From assembly GCF_900312995.1 (NCBI RefSeq), contig NZ_ONZI01000001.1, forward strand, positions 992,001 to 1,056,000: DNA of 64,000 nt, in the 5' to 3' direction. Positions 17,129 to 26,046 of the stretch are shown here, one piece after another. Position numbers and translations under genes: made by a program. The number at the start of each line of letters is the position of its first letter. Position 1 is the first letter of the stretch. The notes beneath the pieces were generated by a model. The model was not told the origin of the DNA. It worked only from the letters and a program-made list of their open reading frames with translations, and made no database searches. This DNA comes from Kushneria phyllosphaerae (GTDB lineage: Bacteria > Pseudomonadota > Gammaproteobacteria > Pseudomonadales > Halomonadaceae).

Positions 17129-18095
17129 TGCTCCGGAGGTGCTTCGCGTGGCCGTGGCCGGTGCCGGGCGCATGGGGGCCAGGCACATACGTACCTTCAA
17201 CGCGCTGGCAGGGGTAGAGGTCAGCGTCATCTATGATCCTCGTCCGGCCAGCGAATGTGACCTGTCAGATGTCATGCAGGGACGCTGTACCCAGAGTTAT
17301 CAAGCCTTTCTCGAGCAGGCGCGTCGGGCGGACATGGCCGTGATAGCCGGCCCCACGGCCACGCACTTTGGCGTCACCCGGGACCTCATTGGCTGTGGTC
17401 TGTCGTGTCTGGTGGAAAAGCCCATGACCGTGCGACCCCGGGAATGTCTTATGCTGGGCGACCTGGCCCGGGCACACGGTACCGGGCTTTATTGTGCCCA
17501 TATCGAGCGCTTTAACTCAGCACTGCAGGCCACGGCGGGGCTGTTGCGCAATCACCCCTGGGAAGAGGTGAACATCACCCGGCACAATCCCGACAGCGCG
17601 CGACTTTCCGGAGATTCCATCGTGACGGATCTGATGATTCACGATCTGGATATCGTGCAGCATGTCATGGGCCTGACATTTGATGCCCTGCTGGATGTCG
17701 AGAGCGGCGCCGACGGTCTGGACCTTTCAGCAGGAGAGGGCGCCGATCATGTGGCGGTGCGCCTGCAAACCGATGCAGGCTATCCGGTGACGCTGAGCAC
17801 CGGACGATTGCCGGATAGCCGTCAGCGTGCCATCCATGCCCGAAGCGCAAAGGGCAGTCTGTATGTAGATTTGCTTAATGGCGGTCATGACCTTCAGTTT
17901 GCGACGCCGGATCTTCCCGCGGCCCCTGAAGACAGTAACGACAGTAACGACAGTGACGCCCTGACCCGTCAGGCACAGGCGATGGTGTGCAGTGTCATGG
18001 ACGGGCAGTCGCACGGGCTGGCCAGTGCCGAGCAATCCTGGCAGACCCTGACACTTTGTCAGCTGATCGAACAGCGCCTGCGGCTAGCCTCATGA
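17118..18095 (+). CDS. Gfo/Idh/MocA-family NAD-dependent sugar dehydrogenase (GnnA-like)
   Basis: A 325-residue oxidoreductase. The N-terminal Rossmann fold has VAVAGAGRMGARHIRTF (about residues 10-26) and the LVEKPMTVRP motif with the catalytic lysine. HIERFNSALQA and DLMIHDLDIVQHVMG complete the substrate domain. It should oxidise the C3 hydroxyl of a sugar nucleotide so that the upstream aminotransferase can aminate it. I chose the ATG at 17118, overlapping the aminotransferase stop, because family members start at the Rossmann strand. A run of Asn-Asp-Ser repeats (about residues 277-285) forms a flexible loop. Confidence 0.82.
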   Translation: MNASAPEVLRVAVAGAGRMGARHIRTFNALAGVEVSVIYDPRPASECDLSDVMQGRCTQSYQAFLEQARRADMAVIAGPTATHFGVTRDLIGCGLSCLVEKPMTVRPRECLMLGDLARAHGTGLYCAHIERFNSALQATAGLLRNHPWEEVNITRHNPDSARLSGDSIVTDLMIHDLDIVQHVMGLTFDALLDVESGADGLDLSAGEGADHVAVRLQTDAGYPVTLSTGRLPDSRQRAIHARSAKGSLYVDLLNGGHDLQFATPDLPAAPEDSNDSNDSDALTRQAQAMVCSVMDGQSHGLASAEQSWQTLTLCQLIEQRLRLAS

Positions 18096-18196
18096 GCGGA
18101 TCTTCACCGGCACCAGGGGGATAGGCGCTCGTGACGGGATGGTGCTAAAGTCATGAAGACGCGCCGCCGGGCGGCCGATCACACGGGAAGGTAAAC

Positions 18197-18328
18197 ATGA
18201 AACGCATGATGCTTTTAATGGTGGCAATGCTGTTGTCTGCCGCGGTACTCGGCGGCTGTAATACCATGCACGGGGCAGGCGAAGACATCTCTGACGGTGG
18301 ACAGGCCATCCAGAACGCCGCTGATTGA
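18197..18328 (+). CDS. Entericidin-family small lipoprotein
   Basis: A 43-residue protein too short for most gene callers. It has a lipoprotein signal (MKRMMLLMVAMLLSAAVLGG then Cys21) followed by NTMHGAGEDISDGGQAI, matching the entericidin EcnA/B pattern of a lipobox and a short amphipathic helix. GGGAAGG precedes the ATG at 18197 and an intrinsic terminator follows. EcnA/EcnB are known as an antidote/toxin lipoprotein pair in enterics. Single copies in halophiles are of unproven function, probably envelope stress. Confidence 0.85.
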   Translation: MKRMMLLMVAMLLSAAVLGGCNTMHGAGEDISDGGQAIQNAAD

Positions 18329-18350
18329 GGTGTTCTGAATTCCCGGCATG

Positions 18351-18394
18351 ACGAGGCTCGCAGCCATTTGGCTGCGGGCCTCGTTGCGTTTTCT
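18351..18394 (+). terminator. Intrinsic terminator after the entericidin gene
   Basis: A 15-bp stem with one G-U pair (18352-18366 with 18369-18383) is followed by TTGCGTTTTC. It lies between the convergent entericidin and DUF4396 genes. Confidence 0.75.
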
Positions 18395-18404
18395 GGCGGT
18401 GTGC

Positions 18405-19121
18405 CTACATGGCGTGCTTGATGCCCTTGTTGACCAGCAGCCAGTTGGCCGGATACGAGGTTAAAAATCCGACCAGCATGGCGATTTGCATCATGAACCA
18501 GAATTCGGGCGTGGCAGCATCCATTCGACCGTCCAGAAGCAGCGGCGTGGCGATCAGCATCCACAGATACATGCCAATTTGAAAGGCGATCAGCGACAGC
18601 GTATCGGCCTTGATGGCATCCATCAATGCGCGCCGTGGCGAGCGCTCGCCCATTTCGCGTATGGGCAGATACTGAAACAGGATGCCGAAGGCGTACGCCG
18701 CCAGAAAGGCGAGCAAAAAGTGCCCCGCCATGTGTGAGCCGAAAAAAGTAAAGCCAAGCACCGTGGCCAGCGGTGCCGCAACGATATCGCCCAGCGTGCA
18801 CCCGCCGCCACAGTGGGTGGCCGACACAAATACGCCCTGCCATTTGGGCTTGTCATCGTGATGGTGGTGGCTGCCATCATGGCTGTCATGAGACTCTGAT
18901 GTCTCATGGCCCGTGGGGCTTTCATGGCCCACATAGGCAGGCGCCGCTCGCCCCATTTTATGATAGACCCACCAGCCCAGCACCGGCATATAAAGCCCCG
19001 TGATCGGCCAGGTCACATTCATGACCGCCATGTGCTGAGGGCGACGACGCACGTCGACTGCGATCAACGCGCAGGTGGCCATTCCCAGCATTAAAAACAT
19101 CCACGACCAGAAGGTCATCAT
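18405..19121 (-). CDS. DUF4396 membrane protein
   Basis: A 238-residue membrane protein of the DUF4396 family. N-terminal helices (WSWMFLMLGMATCALIAVD and a second helix from VTWPITGLY) are followed by a His-rich loop (about residues 74-95, HDSHDGSHHHHDD). A conserved SATHCGGGCTLGD motif and more helices ending NWLLVNKGIKHAM complete it. The His-rich loop and Cys pair suggest metal contact, but the family's function is not established. ATG at 19121 has GGGAGAG upstream; a longer in-frame extension to 19268 has no membrane-protein character. Confidence 0.75.
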   Translation of the reverse strand: MMTFWSWMFLMLGMATCALIAVDVRRRPQHMAVMNVTWPITGLYMPVLGWWVYHKMGRAAPAYVGHESPTGHETSESHDSHDGSHHHHDDKPKWQGVFVSATHCGGGCTLGDIVAAPLATVLGFTFFGSHMAGHFLLAFLAAYAFGILFQYLPIREMGERSPRRALMDAIKADTLSLIAFQIGMYLWMLIATPLLLDGRMDAATPEFWFMMQIAMLVGFLTSYPANWLLVNKGIKHAM

Positions 19122-19396
19122 TGGCACTCTCCCTGTAGCCTTCCATTTGAAATGGTCTGGACACAAGGGTTTAGTGCAGGCGAGCCGATCGGGCAAGCCC
19201 TGGGGTAGGGGCAAGGATGCCTGTTGAGAACGGTTGAAGGTGTTGGGGGCGTCACATGAAGATGGCATGAACAGCGGTTTTTACAAATGATCGAATCAGA
19301 TATGGTATTAGCTGATCTGAAAAAGACGTGTTGGCATCGCCGAAAGGAAAATGCAGCTGACAAGCGCTCCGGTTGGTATGCTTTCGGGAATTATGA

Positions 19397-20632
19397 ATGG
19401 AGCCAAGCGTGACGACCCCCCTGACTACTCCCGTGTTTTCAAAACCCCGTGTGGCACATCTTGTCAGTCTCAAGAATCTGGGAGGTGTAGAGCGTTCCTT
19501 TGCACGTTTTTATACGCACCATGTTCCATCCCTGGATCACCATGTGTTGCTGCAGACTGACGGCATCCATCCCCTTTTGAAACCAGACCTTGCTGCCTTT
19601 AAGTCACGTATACATGGCATCAAGGGGCCTGCGAGTTTAAAAATTCCACGCCTTGCCAGACCGCTGCGTCATGCATGGCAAAGACGTGTACTTGAGCAGC
19701 AATCCATTGATGCCATTCTCGTCTGGAACAAGATTTCAAACCATCCCATGGTTTTTCCGAATGATATGCGAGTGGTCCATTACGAGCATGGTACCGCCTG
19801 GCTTGCCAAGGATTCCCCTTCTGCTCGCGCCTATCTTGGCCGTATTGATGGCGTTGTCTGCAACTCGTTTGCTGCGCTGCGGCTGCTACAGATTAAATGG
19901 GGGGGTCAGCAAGGATATTCCTTATCGCGTGCTGCCTAACACAATCACTCTGCCAGAGGTGCGCGCTCAGCATCCAGAGGGACGTTTCCGGCTCGGTTTT
20001 GCAGAGCGGCTAACGGCTCTCAAGGCGCCCATTGTGGCGCTTGAAAGTTTTGCCGAGTTGAAAAGGAGCTGTCCGCAGGCAGAGTTCTGGATCGCGGGGC
20101 AGGGGCCAATGCGCCCGGTTCTGGAGTCGCTGGTAGCGCGTTGGGGGCTTCAGGAGAGTGTCACCTTTTGTGGGCTGCTCGATGACATGTCGGATTTCTA
20201 TGCGTCCCTGGAGCTTTTATCTGCCCTTCATGGCGCGAGCCTTTCGGTAATGTCGTGCAGGAGGCACTGGCTCATGGTGTCCCCGTGGTTGGTGGCGCGG
20301 TTGATGGCATTGCAGAGCAGATCGTCACCGGTGAAAACGGTACGCTTTTGACGCCTTCACGAAACCGTCATGCACTGGCCCAATATGGCGAGATCTGCAC
20401 GCAGGGCCCCAGAGAAGTCTATTCACCACTGGAAGACAATATCGTTGAAGCCGGCATTCTGGAGCCAGCAGAGGTTGCGGCCTGCCTTGTCCAATGGGCA
20501 GAAACCCCGGCCTTGAGAAGACAGCTCGGCCAGCAGGCACGAGTACGCGTTCAGCGCGACTTCGATCTTGACTGGTACGGTGAGCGACTGGATGACTTCA
20601 TGCAGGGCATCGTACACGGACCGACATCGTAG
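19397..20632 (+). pseudogene. GT4-type glycosyltransferase interrupted by two frame changes
   Basis: Three frames join into one glycosyltransferase of about 410 residues. The acceptor domain starts VAHLVSLKNLGGVERSFARF, and the donor domain has RLGFAERLTALKAPIVALE, then WIAGQGPMRPVLESL. CPSWREPFGNVVQEALAHG follows, with the EPFG..V.EA motif that binds the nucleotide-sugar. The first break lies in a run of seven G near 19900, one G too many for IKWGVSKDIPYRVLPN. The second lies at a four-T run near 20216, one T too few for ELFICPSWREP. Both sit in homopolymers, so sequencing error is as likely as decay. Target glycan unknown; lipopolysaccharide or capsule is typical. Confidence 0.78.
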
Positions 20633-20635
20633 ACT

Positions 20636-21538
20636 TTATTGCGTGGTGCTCACCTGCCGCTGCGCCCGAAGGATATCCACGGTGTAAAGGGCAAGGCCGG
20701 CCCAGATGCAGGCAAACGTTACCAGGCTGGCCTGATTGAAGGGTTCGCCGAAGAGAAATACACCGGTGAGCAGGTGCAGGGTGGGGGTGAAGTACTGGAG
20801 CAGCCCCAGCGTGCCGAGCTTGAGCCGTCGTGCGCTCATGGTAAAGAGCACCAGCGGCAGCACGGTGATCAGTCCACAGCCCATTAATAGTGCGTCGGTG
20901 CGCAGGTTGTCCTGTAAAAAGACGGCCTCCTGCTGCCAGTACAGCCCGCCGAGCCAGAGCAGGGCAAACGGCAACAGCAGCATGGTCTCGATATAAAGCC
21001 CGGTGATGCTGTCCACGCTGATGTGCTTTCGTATCGCGCCATAAAAACCGAAGCTGCCGGCCAGAATCAGCGATACCCAGGGCACCCGACCAAAACCCAC
21101 CACCATTATCAGCACACCGCCGGCGGCCAGCAGGATGGCGGCCACCTGCAGCGGGCGCAGGCGCTCGCGAAAAAAAATCAGCCCCAGCACCACGTTGAGC
21201 AGCGGGTTGATGTAGTAGCCAAGGCTTGCCTGCAGCACGTGATGGCTCGATACCGCCCAGATGAACACGCCCCAGTTGCAGCTGATCAGAAGCGCCGAGG
21301 CCATGAGCGCCAGCAGCAGATGGCGCTGGCGCAGGACAGCCATCACCTTTTCTTGGCGACGGCTGATCAGTACAAATAGCGTGAGCAGCACGGCGGCCCA
21401 AACCATGCGCTGGGTCAGGATCTCCCAGGGCGTCACTGCCGGGCCGATCAGATGAAAATAGATCGGCATTACGCCCCACATCGAAAAACAGCCGAGCGCG
21501 GCCAGAAGTCCTGTACTCCGTTCACGCGTGTCCGTCAT
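20636..21538 (-). CDS. rarD: RarD, EamA/DMT-superfamily permease
   Basis: A 300-residue protein with ten hydrophobic helices in two EamA repeats. It has FSMWGVMPIYFHLIGPAVTP at residues 18-37 and later NWGVFIWAVSSHHVLQASLGY, PLLNVVLGLIFFRERL and GSFGFYGAIRK, characteristic of the RarD subgroup. Family length matches (about 296). RarD was named for chloramphenicol tolerance in Pseudomonas, but substrates are unproven. The ATG at 21538 begins MTDTRERSTG. Longer frames upstream overlap the ars promoter and are not credible. It converges on the broken glycosyltransferase with a 3-bp gap. Confidence 0.85.
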   Translation of the reverse strand: MTDTRERSTGLLAALGCFSMWGVMPIYFHLIGPAVTPWEILTQRMVWAAVLLTLFVLISRRQEKVMAVLRQRHLLLALMASALLISCNWGVFIWAVSSHHVLQASLGYYINPLLNVVLGLIFFRERLRPLQVAAILLAAGGVLIMVVGFGRVPWVSLILAGSFGFYGAIRKHISVDSITGLYIETMLLLPFALLWLGGLYWQQEAVFLQDNLRTDALLMGCGLITVLPLVLFTMSARRLKLGTLGLLQYFTPTLHLLTGVFLFGEPFNQASLVTFACIWAGLALYTVDILRAQRQVSTTQ

Positions 21539-21603
21539 CGCCCTGGCCCTCGGATAAAGGACAGCATCATACCCGTGATGATGACGCCGGGCACGAGCCG
21601 CGC

Positions 21604-21641
21604 TTGACTTGTTTTTGATATGTCCATAATTTTGGACATAT
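21604..21641 (+). promoter_or_regulatory. arsR promoter with operator overlapping the start codon
   Basis: TTGACT (21604-21609) and TAATTT (21627-21632) are spaced 17 bp. An inverted repeat ATATGTCC (21618-21625) / GGACATAT (21634-21641) covers the -10 and reaches into the arsR ATG at 21640. This suits autorepression by ArsR. The predicted transcript start falls at or within one base of the ATG, so the mRNA may be leaderless; no Shine-Dalgarno is present. Confidence 0.65.
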
Positions 21642-21996
21642 GGACAACATAACGGTAATCGAGATCTTTTCTGCGCTGGCCCAGGGCACCCGACTGGACG
21701 CCTTTCGTTTGCTGGTACAGCACGCGCCCGAGGGGCTGGCGGCCGGTGAGCTGGCCCGCCGTCTTGATGTGCCGCACAACACGCTGTCGGCGCATCTGGC
21801 CGTGCTGTCACGCGCAGGCCTTGTCGTCTCACAGCGTCAGAGCCGCTCGATCATCTACCGCGCAAGCCTTGAGCGGATGCAGGCGACGCTGGGCTTTCTG
21901 GTGCACGACTGCTGCGCCGGGCGACCTGAACTCTGTGCGCCGCTGCTTGAGGCGCTTCAACCCGAATGCCACTTTCGTGAAGAGGGCACATCATGA
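21640..21996 (+). CDS. arsR: ArsR-family arsenite-responsive repressor
   Basis: A 118-residue winged-helix repressor (helix-turn-helix around GELARRLDVPHNTLSAHLAVL, about residues 40-60). It lacks the classic ELCVCDL sensor but has a C-terminal HDCCAGRPELC cluster (about residues 88-98) plus Cys107. This resembles the C-terminal Cys-Cys...Cys As(III) site of the Acidithiobacillus ferrooxidans-type ArsR. It should release the operator at 21618-21641 when arsenite binds. It overlaps arsC by 4 bp, and its start follows from the family N-terminus MDNITVIEIFSALAQ. Confidence 0.9.
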   Translation: MDNITVIEIFSALAQGTRLDAFRLLVQHAPEGLAAGELARRLDVPHNTLSAHLAVLSRAGLVVSQRQSRSIIYRASLERMQATLGFLVHDCCAGRPELCAPLLEALQPECHFREEGTS

Positions 21997-22406
21997 CGTG
22001 CGTGATTTATCACAACCCCGCCTGCGGCACCTCGCGTAACGTGCTTGAAATGCTGCGCCAGTCCGGCGAGACGCCGGAGATCATCGAATATCTGGATATC
22101 CCGCCGACACGGGCACGACTGGTCGAACTGCTGGCCGCGATGGCCATCACGCCGCGCGCATTGCTGCGCGGCAAGGAGCCGATGTGCGCCGAGCTGGGGC
22201 TTGAAGACGACACGATCGATGATGAGGTGCTGATTGACGCCATGGTGGCCCATCCGATCCTGATTAACCGTCCGATCGTGGTGACCGATCGCGGCACACG
22301 CCTGTGTCGGCCCTCCGAGCTGGTGCTGGCGCTGCTGGACAACCCGGTGACCGAATTCACCAAGGAAGATGGTGAGGTCATCAGACCGGGAGCGTCCGAC
22401 GCATGA
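21993..22406 (+). CDS. arsC: Glutaredoxin-coupled arsenate reductase
   Basis: A 137-residue ArsC of the R773/glutaredoxin-dependent type. [11 protein letters not shown] holds catalytic Cys11, LLRGKEPM contributes an active-site arginine, and [10 protein letters not shown] is the typical central block with the second conserved arginine. It reduces arsenate to arsenite for export by the ArsB encoded downstream. ATGA-type overlaps with arsR and arsH show tight translational coupling. Confidence 0.92.
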   Translation: MTCVIYHNPACGTSRNVLEMLRQSGETPEIIEYLDIPPTRARLVELLAAMAITPRALLRGKEPMCAELGLEDDTIDDEVLIDAMVAHPILINRPIVVTDRGTRLCRPSELVLALLDNPVTEFTKEDGEVIRPGASDA

Positions 22407-23125
22407 GTGACACGCTGCCCCATATCGACGCAGAACAGCTTCATCCCATTGATGTCGAGGCGTTGATCGGCCCGAATGATCCGCGCCATGCGCCGCGTAT
22501 TCTGGTGCTGTATGGCTCGCTGCGTGAGCGTTCCTATTCCCGGCTGGTGGCAGAAGAAGCCGGCAGGCTGTTGCGCTGGCTTGGCTGTGAGGTCAGAACC
22601 TTCAACCCTTCCGGGCTGCCGCTGCCCGATGACGCCGAGGCCGATCACCCGAAGGTCGCCGAGCTGCGCGAACTGGCGCAGTGGTCGGAGGGCATGGTGT
22701 GGGTCAGTCCCGAGCGCCATGGGGCGATGACCGGCATCATGAAAACCCAGATCGACTGGATTCCACTCTCGCTGGGTGGCGTGCGCCCGACCCAGGGCAA
22801 GACGCTGGCGGTGATGGAGGTCTCCGGTGGCAGCCAGAGCTTTAATGCAGTCAACCAGATGCGGATTCTGGGGCGCTGGATGCGCATGCTAACCCTTCCC
22901 AATCAGTCCTCGGTGCCGAAGGCCTTTAACGAGTTCGACGAAGACGGGCGTATGCACGCTTCCCCGCTTTATCAGCGTATTGTCGATGTCTGCGAGGAGC
23001 TGGTGAAGTTCACCTGGCTGACGCGCGGCCGCGTCGGGTATCTGGTGGACCGCTACTCCGAGCGCGTCGAAAGCGCCGAAGCAGTGTCGAAACGCGTCAA
23101 TCAGCGCACTCATCAAGCCGACTGA
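22403..23125 (+). CDS. arsH: ArsH, NADPH-dependent FMN flavoprotein
   Basis: A 240-residue flavodoxin-like reductase. [19 protein letters not shown] (about residues 34-52) binds the FMN phosphate, and [19 protein letters not shown] plus [17 protein letters not shown] are ArsH signatures. ArsH is known to oxidise trivalent organoarsenicals or act as a quinone/metal reductase. It sits third in the arsRCHB operon, overlapping arsC by 4 bp and 15 bp before arsB. Confidence 0.92.
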   Translation: MSDTLPHIDAEQLHPIDVEALIGPNDPRHAPRILVLYGSLRERSYSRLVAEEAGRLLRWLGCEVRTFNPSGLPLPDDAEADHPKVAELRELAQWSEGMVWVSPERHGAMTGIMKTQIDWIPLSLGGVRPTQGKTLAVMEVSGGSQSFNAVNQMRILGRWMRMLTLPNQSSVPKAFNEFDEDGRMHASPLYQRIVDVCEELVKFTWLTRGRVGYLVDRYSERVESAEAVSKRVNQRTHQAD

Positions 23126-23140
23126 CCGGGTAACGATCGC

Positions 23141-24454
23141 ATGCTGGCACTCATCATCTTTGTGGTGACCCTGACGCTGGTCATCTGGCAGCCGCGCGGG
23201 CTGGGCATCGGCTGGAGCGCACTGGGCGGTGCGTCGGTCGCGCTCGCTACCGGCGTGGTGGGGTTTGGCGATGTCGCCATTGTCTGGGACATCGTGTGGG
23301 ACGCGACCTTCACCTTTGTAGCGCTGATCATCATCTCGCTGATTCTCGATGAAGCGGGCTTTTTCAGCTGGGCGGCGCTGCATATCGCCCGCTGGGGCAA
23401 TGGGCGCGGGCCGTGGCTGTTCATGCTGATCGTGATGCTGGGCGCGGTGATTGCGGCCCTTTTTGCCAACGATGGCGCGGCCCTTCTGCTCACGCCCATC
23501 GTGCTGGCGATTCTAATGCGCCTTGAGTTCAGCGCCCGCGCGGCGCTGGCCTTTATCATCGCCACCGGCTTTGTGGCCGATACCACAAGCCTGCCGCTGG
23601 TGATCTCGAATCTGGTCAATATCGTCACCGCCAACTACTTCGATATCGGTTTTGGTGAATACGCCATGGTCATGGTGCCGGTCAATCTGGTGTCGCTGGC
23701 GGCCACGCTGGCCGTGCTGTGGTGCTACTGTCGCCGGGAAATTCCGCGCCATTACGATCGCAGCCGGCTGGAAGCGCCGGTCAGTGCGATTGTGGATGTT
23801 CGGGTCTTTCGCGCCGCTTTCCCGTTGCTGGCTGTGCTGCTGGCTGCGCTTTTTATCACCGCACACTGGCAGGTGCCCTTTACCTTCATCATGGGAACGG
23901 CGGCGCTGGTGCTGCTGGCGATTGCCGGGCGCTGGGGGCGGCGTGAAAAACCGGTGATCTCGCTGACCCGGGTGATCAAACATGCGCCCTGGCAAATCGT
24001 GCTGTTCTCGGTCGGCATGTATCTGGTGGTCTATGGGCTGGGCAATGCCGGGCTGACCGATCACGCGGCCGACATGCTGACCCGGCTGGTCGGGCAGGGC
24101 ACCCTTGCCGCCACGCTGGGCACCGGGCTGGGACTTGCGGTACTGGCCTCGATCGTCAATAACCTGCCGTCCACCCTGATCGGGGCGCTGGCGATCGATC
24201 AGGCCCATGTGCCCGAGCTCACCCGACAGCTGATGGCCTATGCCAGCGTCATCGGCAACGATCTGGGCCCCAAGTTCACCCCGATTGGCAGTCTGGCAAC
24301 GCTATTGTGGCTGCATGTGCTGGCCGGCAAGGGACACCGGATTGGCTGGGGGCAGTACATGAAGGTAGGGCTTGTGATCACGCCGCCAGTGCTGCTGGCC
24401 ACGCTGATCGCCCTGGCGTTCTGGGGACCGCTGGCCATTCGGATGAGTGGATAG
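23141..24454 (+). CDS. arsB: ArsB arsenite efflux pump
   Basis: A 437-residue ArsB-type carrier with about twelve membrane helices. It shows LFANDGAALLLTPIVLAIL, FVADTTSLPLVISNLVNIV and VIGNDLGPKFTPIGSLATL, which match the conserved helix-loop motifs of ArsB. It uses the proton motive force to expel arsenite and antimonite. No arsA ATPase is present. It ends the arsRCHB operon; only a weak GGGTAACG site precedes the ATG. Confidence 0.93.
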   Translation: MLALIIFVVTLTLVIWQPRGLGIGWSALGGASVALATGVVGFGDVAIVWDIVWDATFTFVALIIISLILDEAGFFSWAALHIARWGNGRGPWLFMLIVMLGAVIAALFANDGAALLLTPIVLAILMRLEFSARAALAFIIATGFVADTTSLPLVISNLVNIVTANYFDIGFGEYAMVMVPVNLVSLAATLAVLWCYCRREIPRHYDRSRLEAPVSAIVDVRVFRAAFPLLAVLLAALFITAHWQVPFTFIMGTAALVLLAIAGRWGRREKPVISLTRVIKHAPWQIVLFSVGMYLVVYGLGNAGLTDHAADMLTRLVGQGTLAATLGTGLGLAVLASIVNNLPSTLIGALAIDQAHVPELTRQLMAYASVIGNDLGPKFTPIGSLATLLWLHVLAGKGHRIGWGQYMKVGLVITPPVLLATLIALAFWGPLAIRMSG

Positions 24455-24612
24455 CACAGGAGCGCGTTGAGCGGGAGATGAGGGACCAGCCTTAAGGGGC
24501 ATATCAGACAGAGCTCAAGAAGACGGCGCTGTCTGCCGATGCTGCCTTTAATAATGATTCGGGCAGCAGACGCCACATGCGCCCGCCTGACTGCCTGCGG
24601 CAGGAGCCCCTC

Positions 24613-25944
24613 ATGTTCCGATATACCCCTTCTTCCCGGCAGGTGCCGCTGGTTGAAGCCATTCATCGCGCCATGGCCGTGATCGAGTTCGATCCACAGG
24701 GCACGGTGCTGTGTGCCAACCCGGCCTTTTTCGAGGCGACCGGCTACAGCGCCGAGACGCTTGCGGGGCAGCATCACAGCGTGCTGTGTCCCCGCGAGCA
24801 TGTTGAAAGCGACGAGTACGCCACCTTCTGGTCGCGCCTGCGTCAGGGCGAGTTCATCAGCGGTCGCTGCAAGAGGCTGCGCCGGGATGGCGAGCCTCTG
24901 TGGCTGGAAGCCACCTACAACCCGATCCGTGACCGGCGCGGGCAGGTGGTGCGCGTGATCAAGATCGCCACCGACATTACCCCGCAGGTTCGCGAAGAAC
25001 AGGAGATGGGCAGCCGCCTCAAGGCCATTGATCGCTCGATGGCGGTCATCGAATTCACGCCGGACGGCCATATTCTCACCGCCAACCAGAATTTCCTGCA
25101 CACGGTCGGGTATCGGCTCGAGGAGATCGAGGGCAGGCATCATCGTATCTTCTGCTGCAAAACGATGTCGGCCAGCCCCGAGTATCGCGCGTTCTGGGCC
25201 CAGCTCAACGCCGGAGAGTTCATGTCCGGTCAGTTCAAGCGCTTTGACAAGCAGGGCCGCACTTTATGGCTTGAGGCCACCTACAACCCGATTTTTGATG
25301 ACGAGGGTCGTCTCTACAAGGTCATCAAGTTTGCCAGCAACATCACCGACCGGGTCGAGCGTGAAACCGAGAGCCTGCGCATGGCCTGTCGCATCTCGGC
25401 CGATACAGAAAATACCGCTGATGATGGCAGCCGCATCATCGATGAGACCGTGCGCGAGATTCGAAGCATTGCCGACCGGGTAGAAGCCACCTCCAGACTG
25501 CTGGGGGAGTTGACCACGCAGGCCGCCGGGATTACGGCCATCGTCGAGACCATCCAGTCGATTGCCTCCCAGACCAACCTGTTGTCCCTGAACGCTGCTA
25601 TTGAAGCCGCGCGCGCCGGTGAACACGGCCGGGGATTCTCGGTGGTCGCCCATGAGGTGCGAGCGCTGGCCCGCCGAACGGCCGAGGCCACCAGTGACAT
25701 TTCCGGCACGATCGATCATCTGCAAAAACTCTCCCATAGCGCCAGTGCCAGCATGCACACCTGTCGGGAAAGCGTTGAAAAGGGCGTTGGCATGGCCGGC
25801 AATGCCGGTGAGGCGATCATTCGCATCAGCGCCTGCACCAACGACATGGTCACGGCCGTGCGCAACATGGCCTCATCCACGGATCTGAGCGAAGACCCCT
25901 GTGCGCCGGAGCAGAAGCCCTGTACGTCGGCCGTGACGGCCTGA
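24613..25944 (+). CDS. Soluble PAS-PAS methyl-accepting chemotaxis-type sensor (BdlA-like)
   Basis: A 443-residue signal transducer without any membrane helix. Two similar PAS domains (about residues 12-122 and 135-245) share [20 protein letters not shown] and [16 protein letters not shown] blocks. An MCP signalling domain (about 265-425) follows, with the hairpin tip [30 protein letters not shown] proteins of this length resemble BdlA, the biofilm-dispersion sensor of Pseudomonas aeruginosa, or Aer-like energy sensors. Heme or FAD binding cannot be read directly. ATG at 24613 has CAGGAG upstream. No che genes are nearby, so it must act with a chemotaxis array encoded elsewhere. Confidence 0.88.
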   Translation: MFRYTPSSRQVPLVEAIHRAMAVIEFDPQGTVLCANPAFFEATGYSAETLAGQHHSVLCPREHVESDEYATFWSRLRQGEFISGRCKRLRRDGEPLWLEATYNPIRDRRGQVVRVIKIATDITPQVREEQEMGSRLKAIDRSMAVIEFTPDGHILTANQNFLHTVGYRLEEIEGRHHRIFCCKTMSASPEYRAFWAQLNAGEFMSGQFKRFDKQGRTLWLEATYNPIFDDEGRLYKVIKFASNITDRVERETESLRMACRISADTENTADDGSRIIDETVREIRSIADRVEATSRLLGELTTQAAGITAIVETIQSIASQTNLLSLNAAIEAARAGEHGRGFSVVAHEVRALARRTAEATSDISGTIDHLQKLSHSASASMHTCRESVEKGVGMAGNAGEAIIRISACTNDMVTAVRNMASSTDLSEDPCAPEQKPCTSAVTA

Positions 25945-26046
25945 ATCGGTCCCTGTCATAACGTTATCAGCAATGCTGATTTAGCCCGTAAAGATTGAAG
26001 GGTTATATTGAAAACCGTTTTGATAGCGATCTGACATGAGGCCGAC

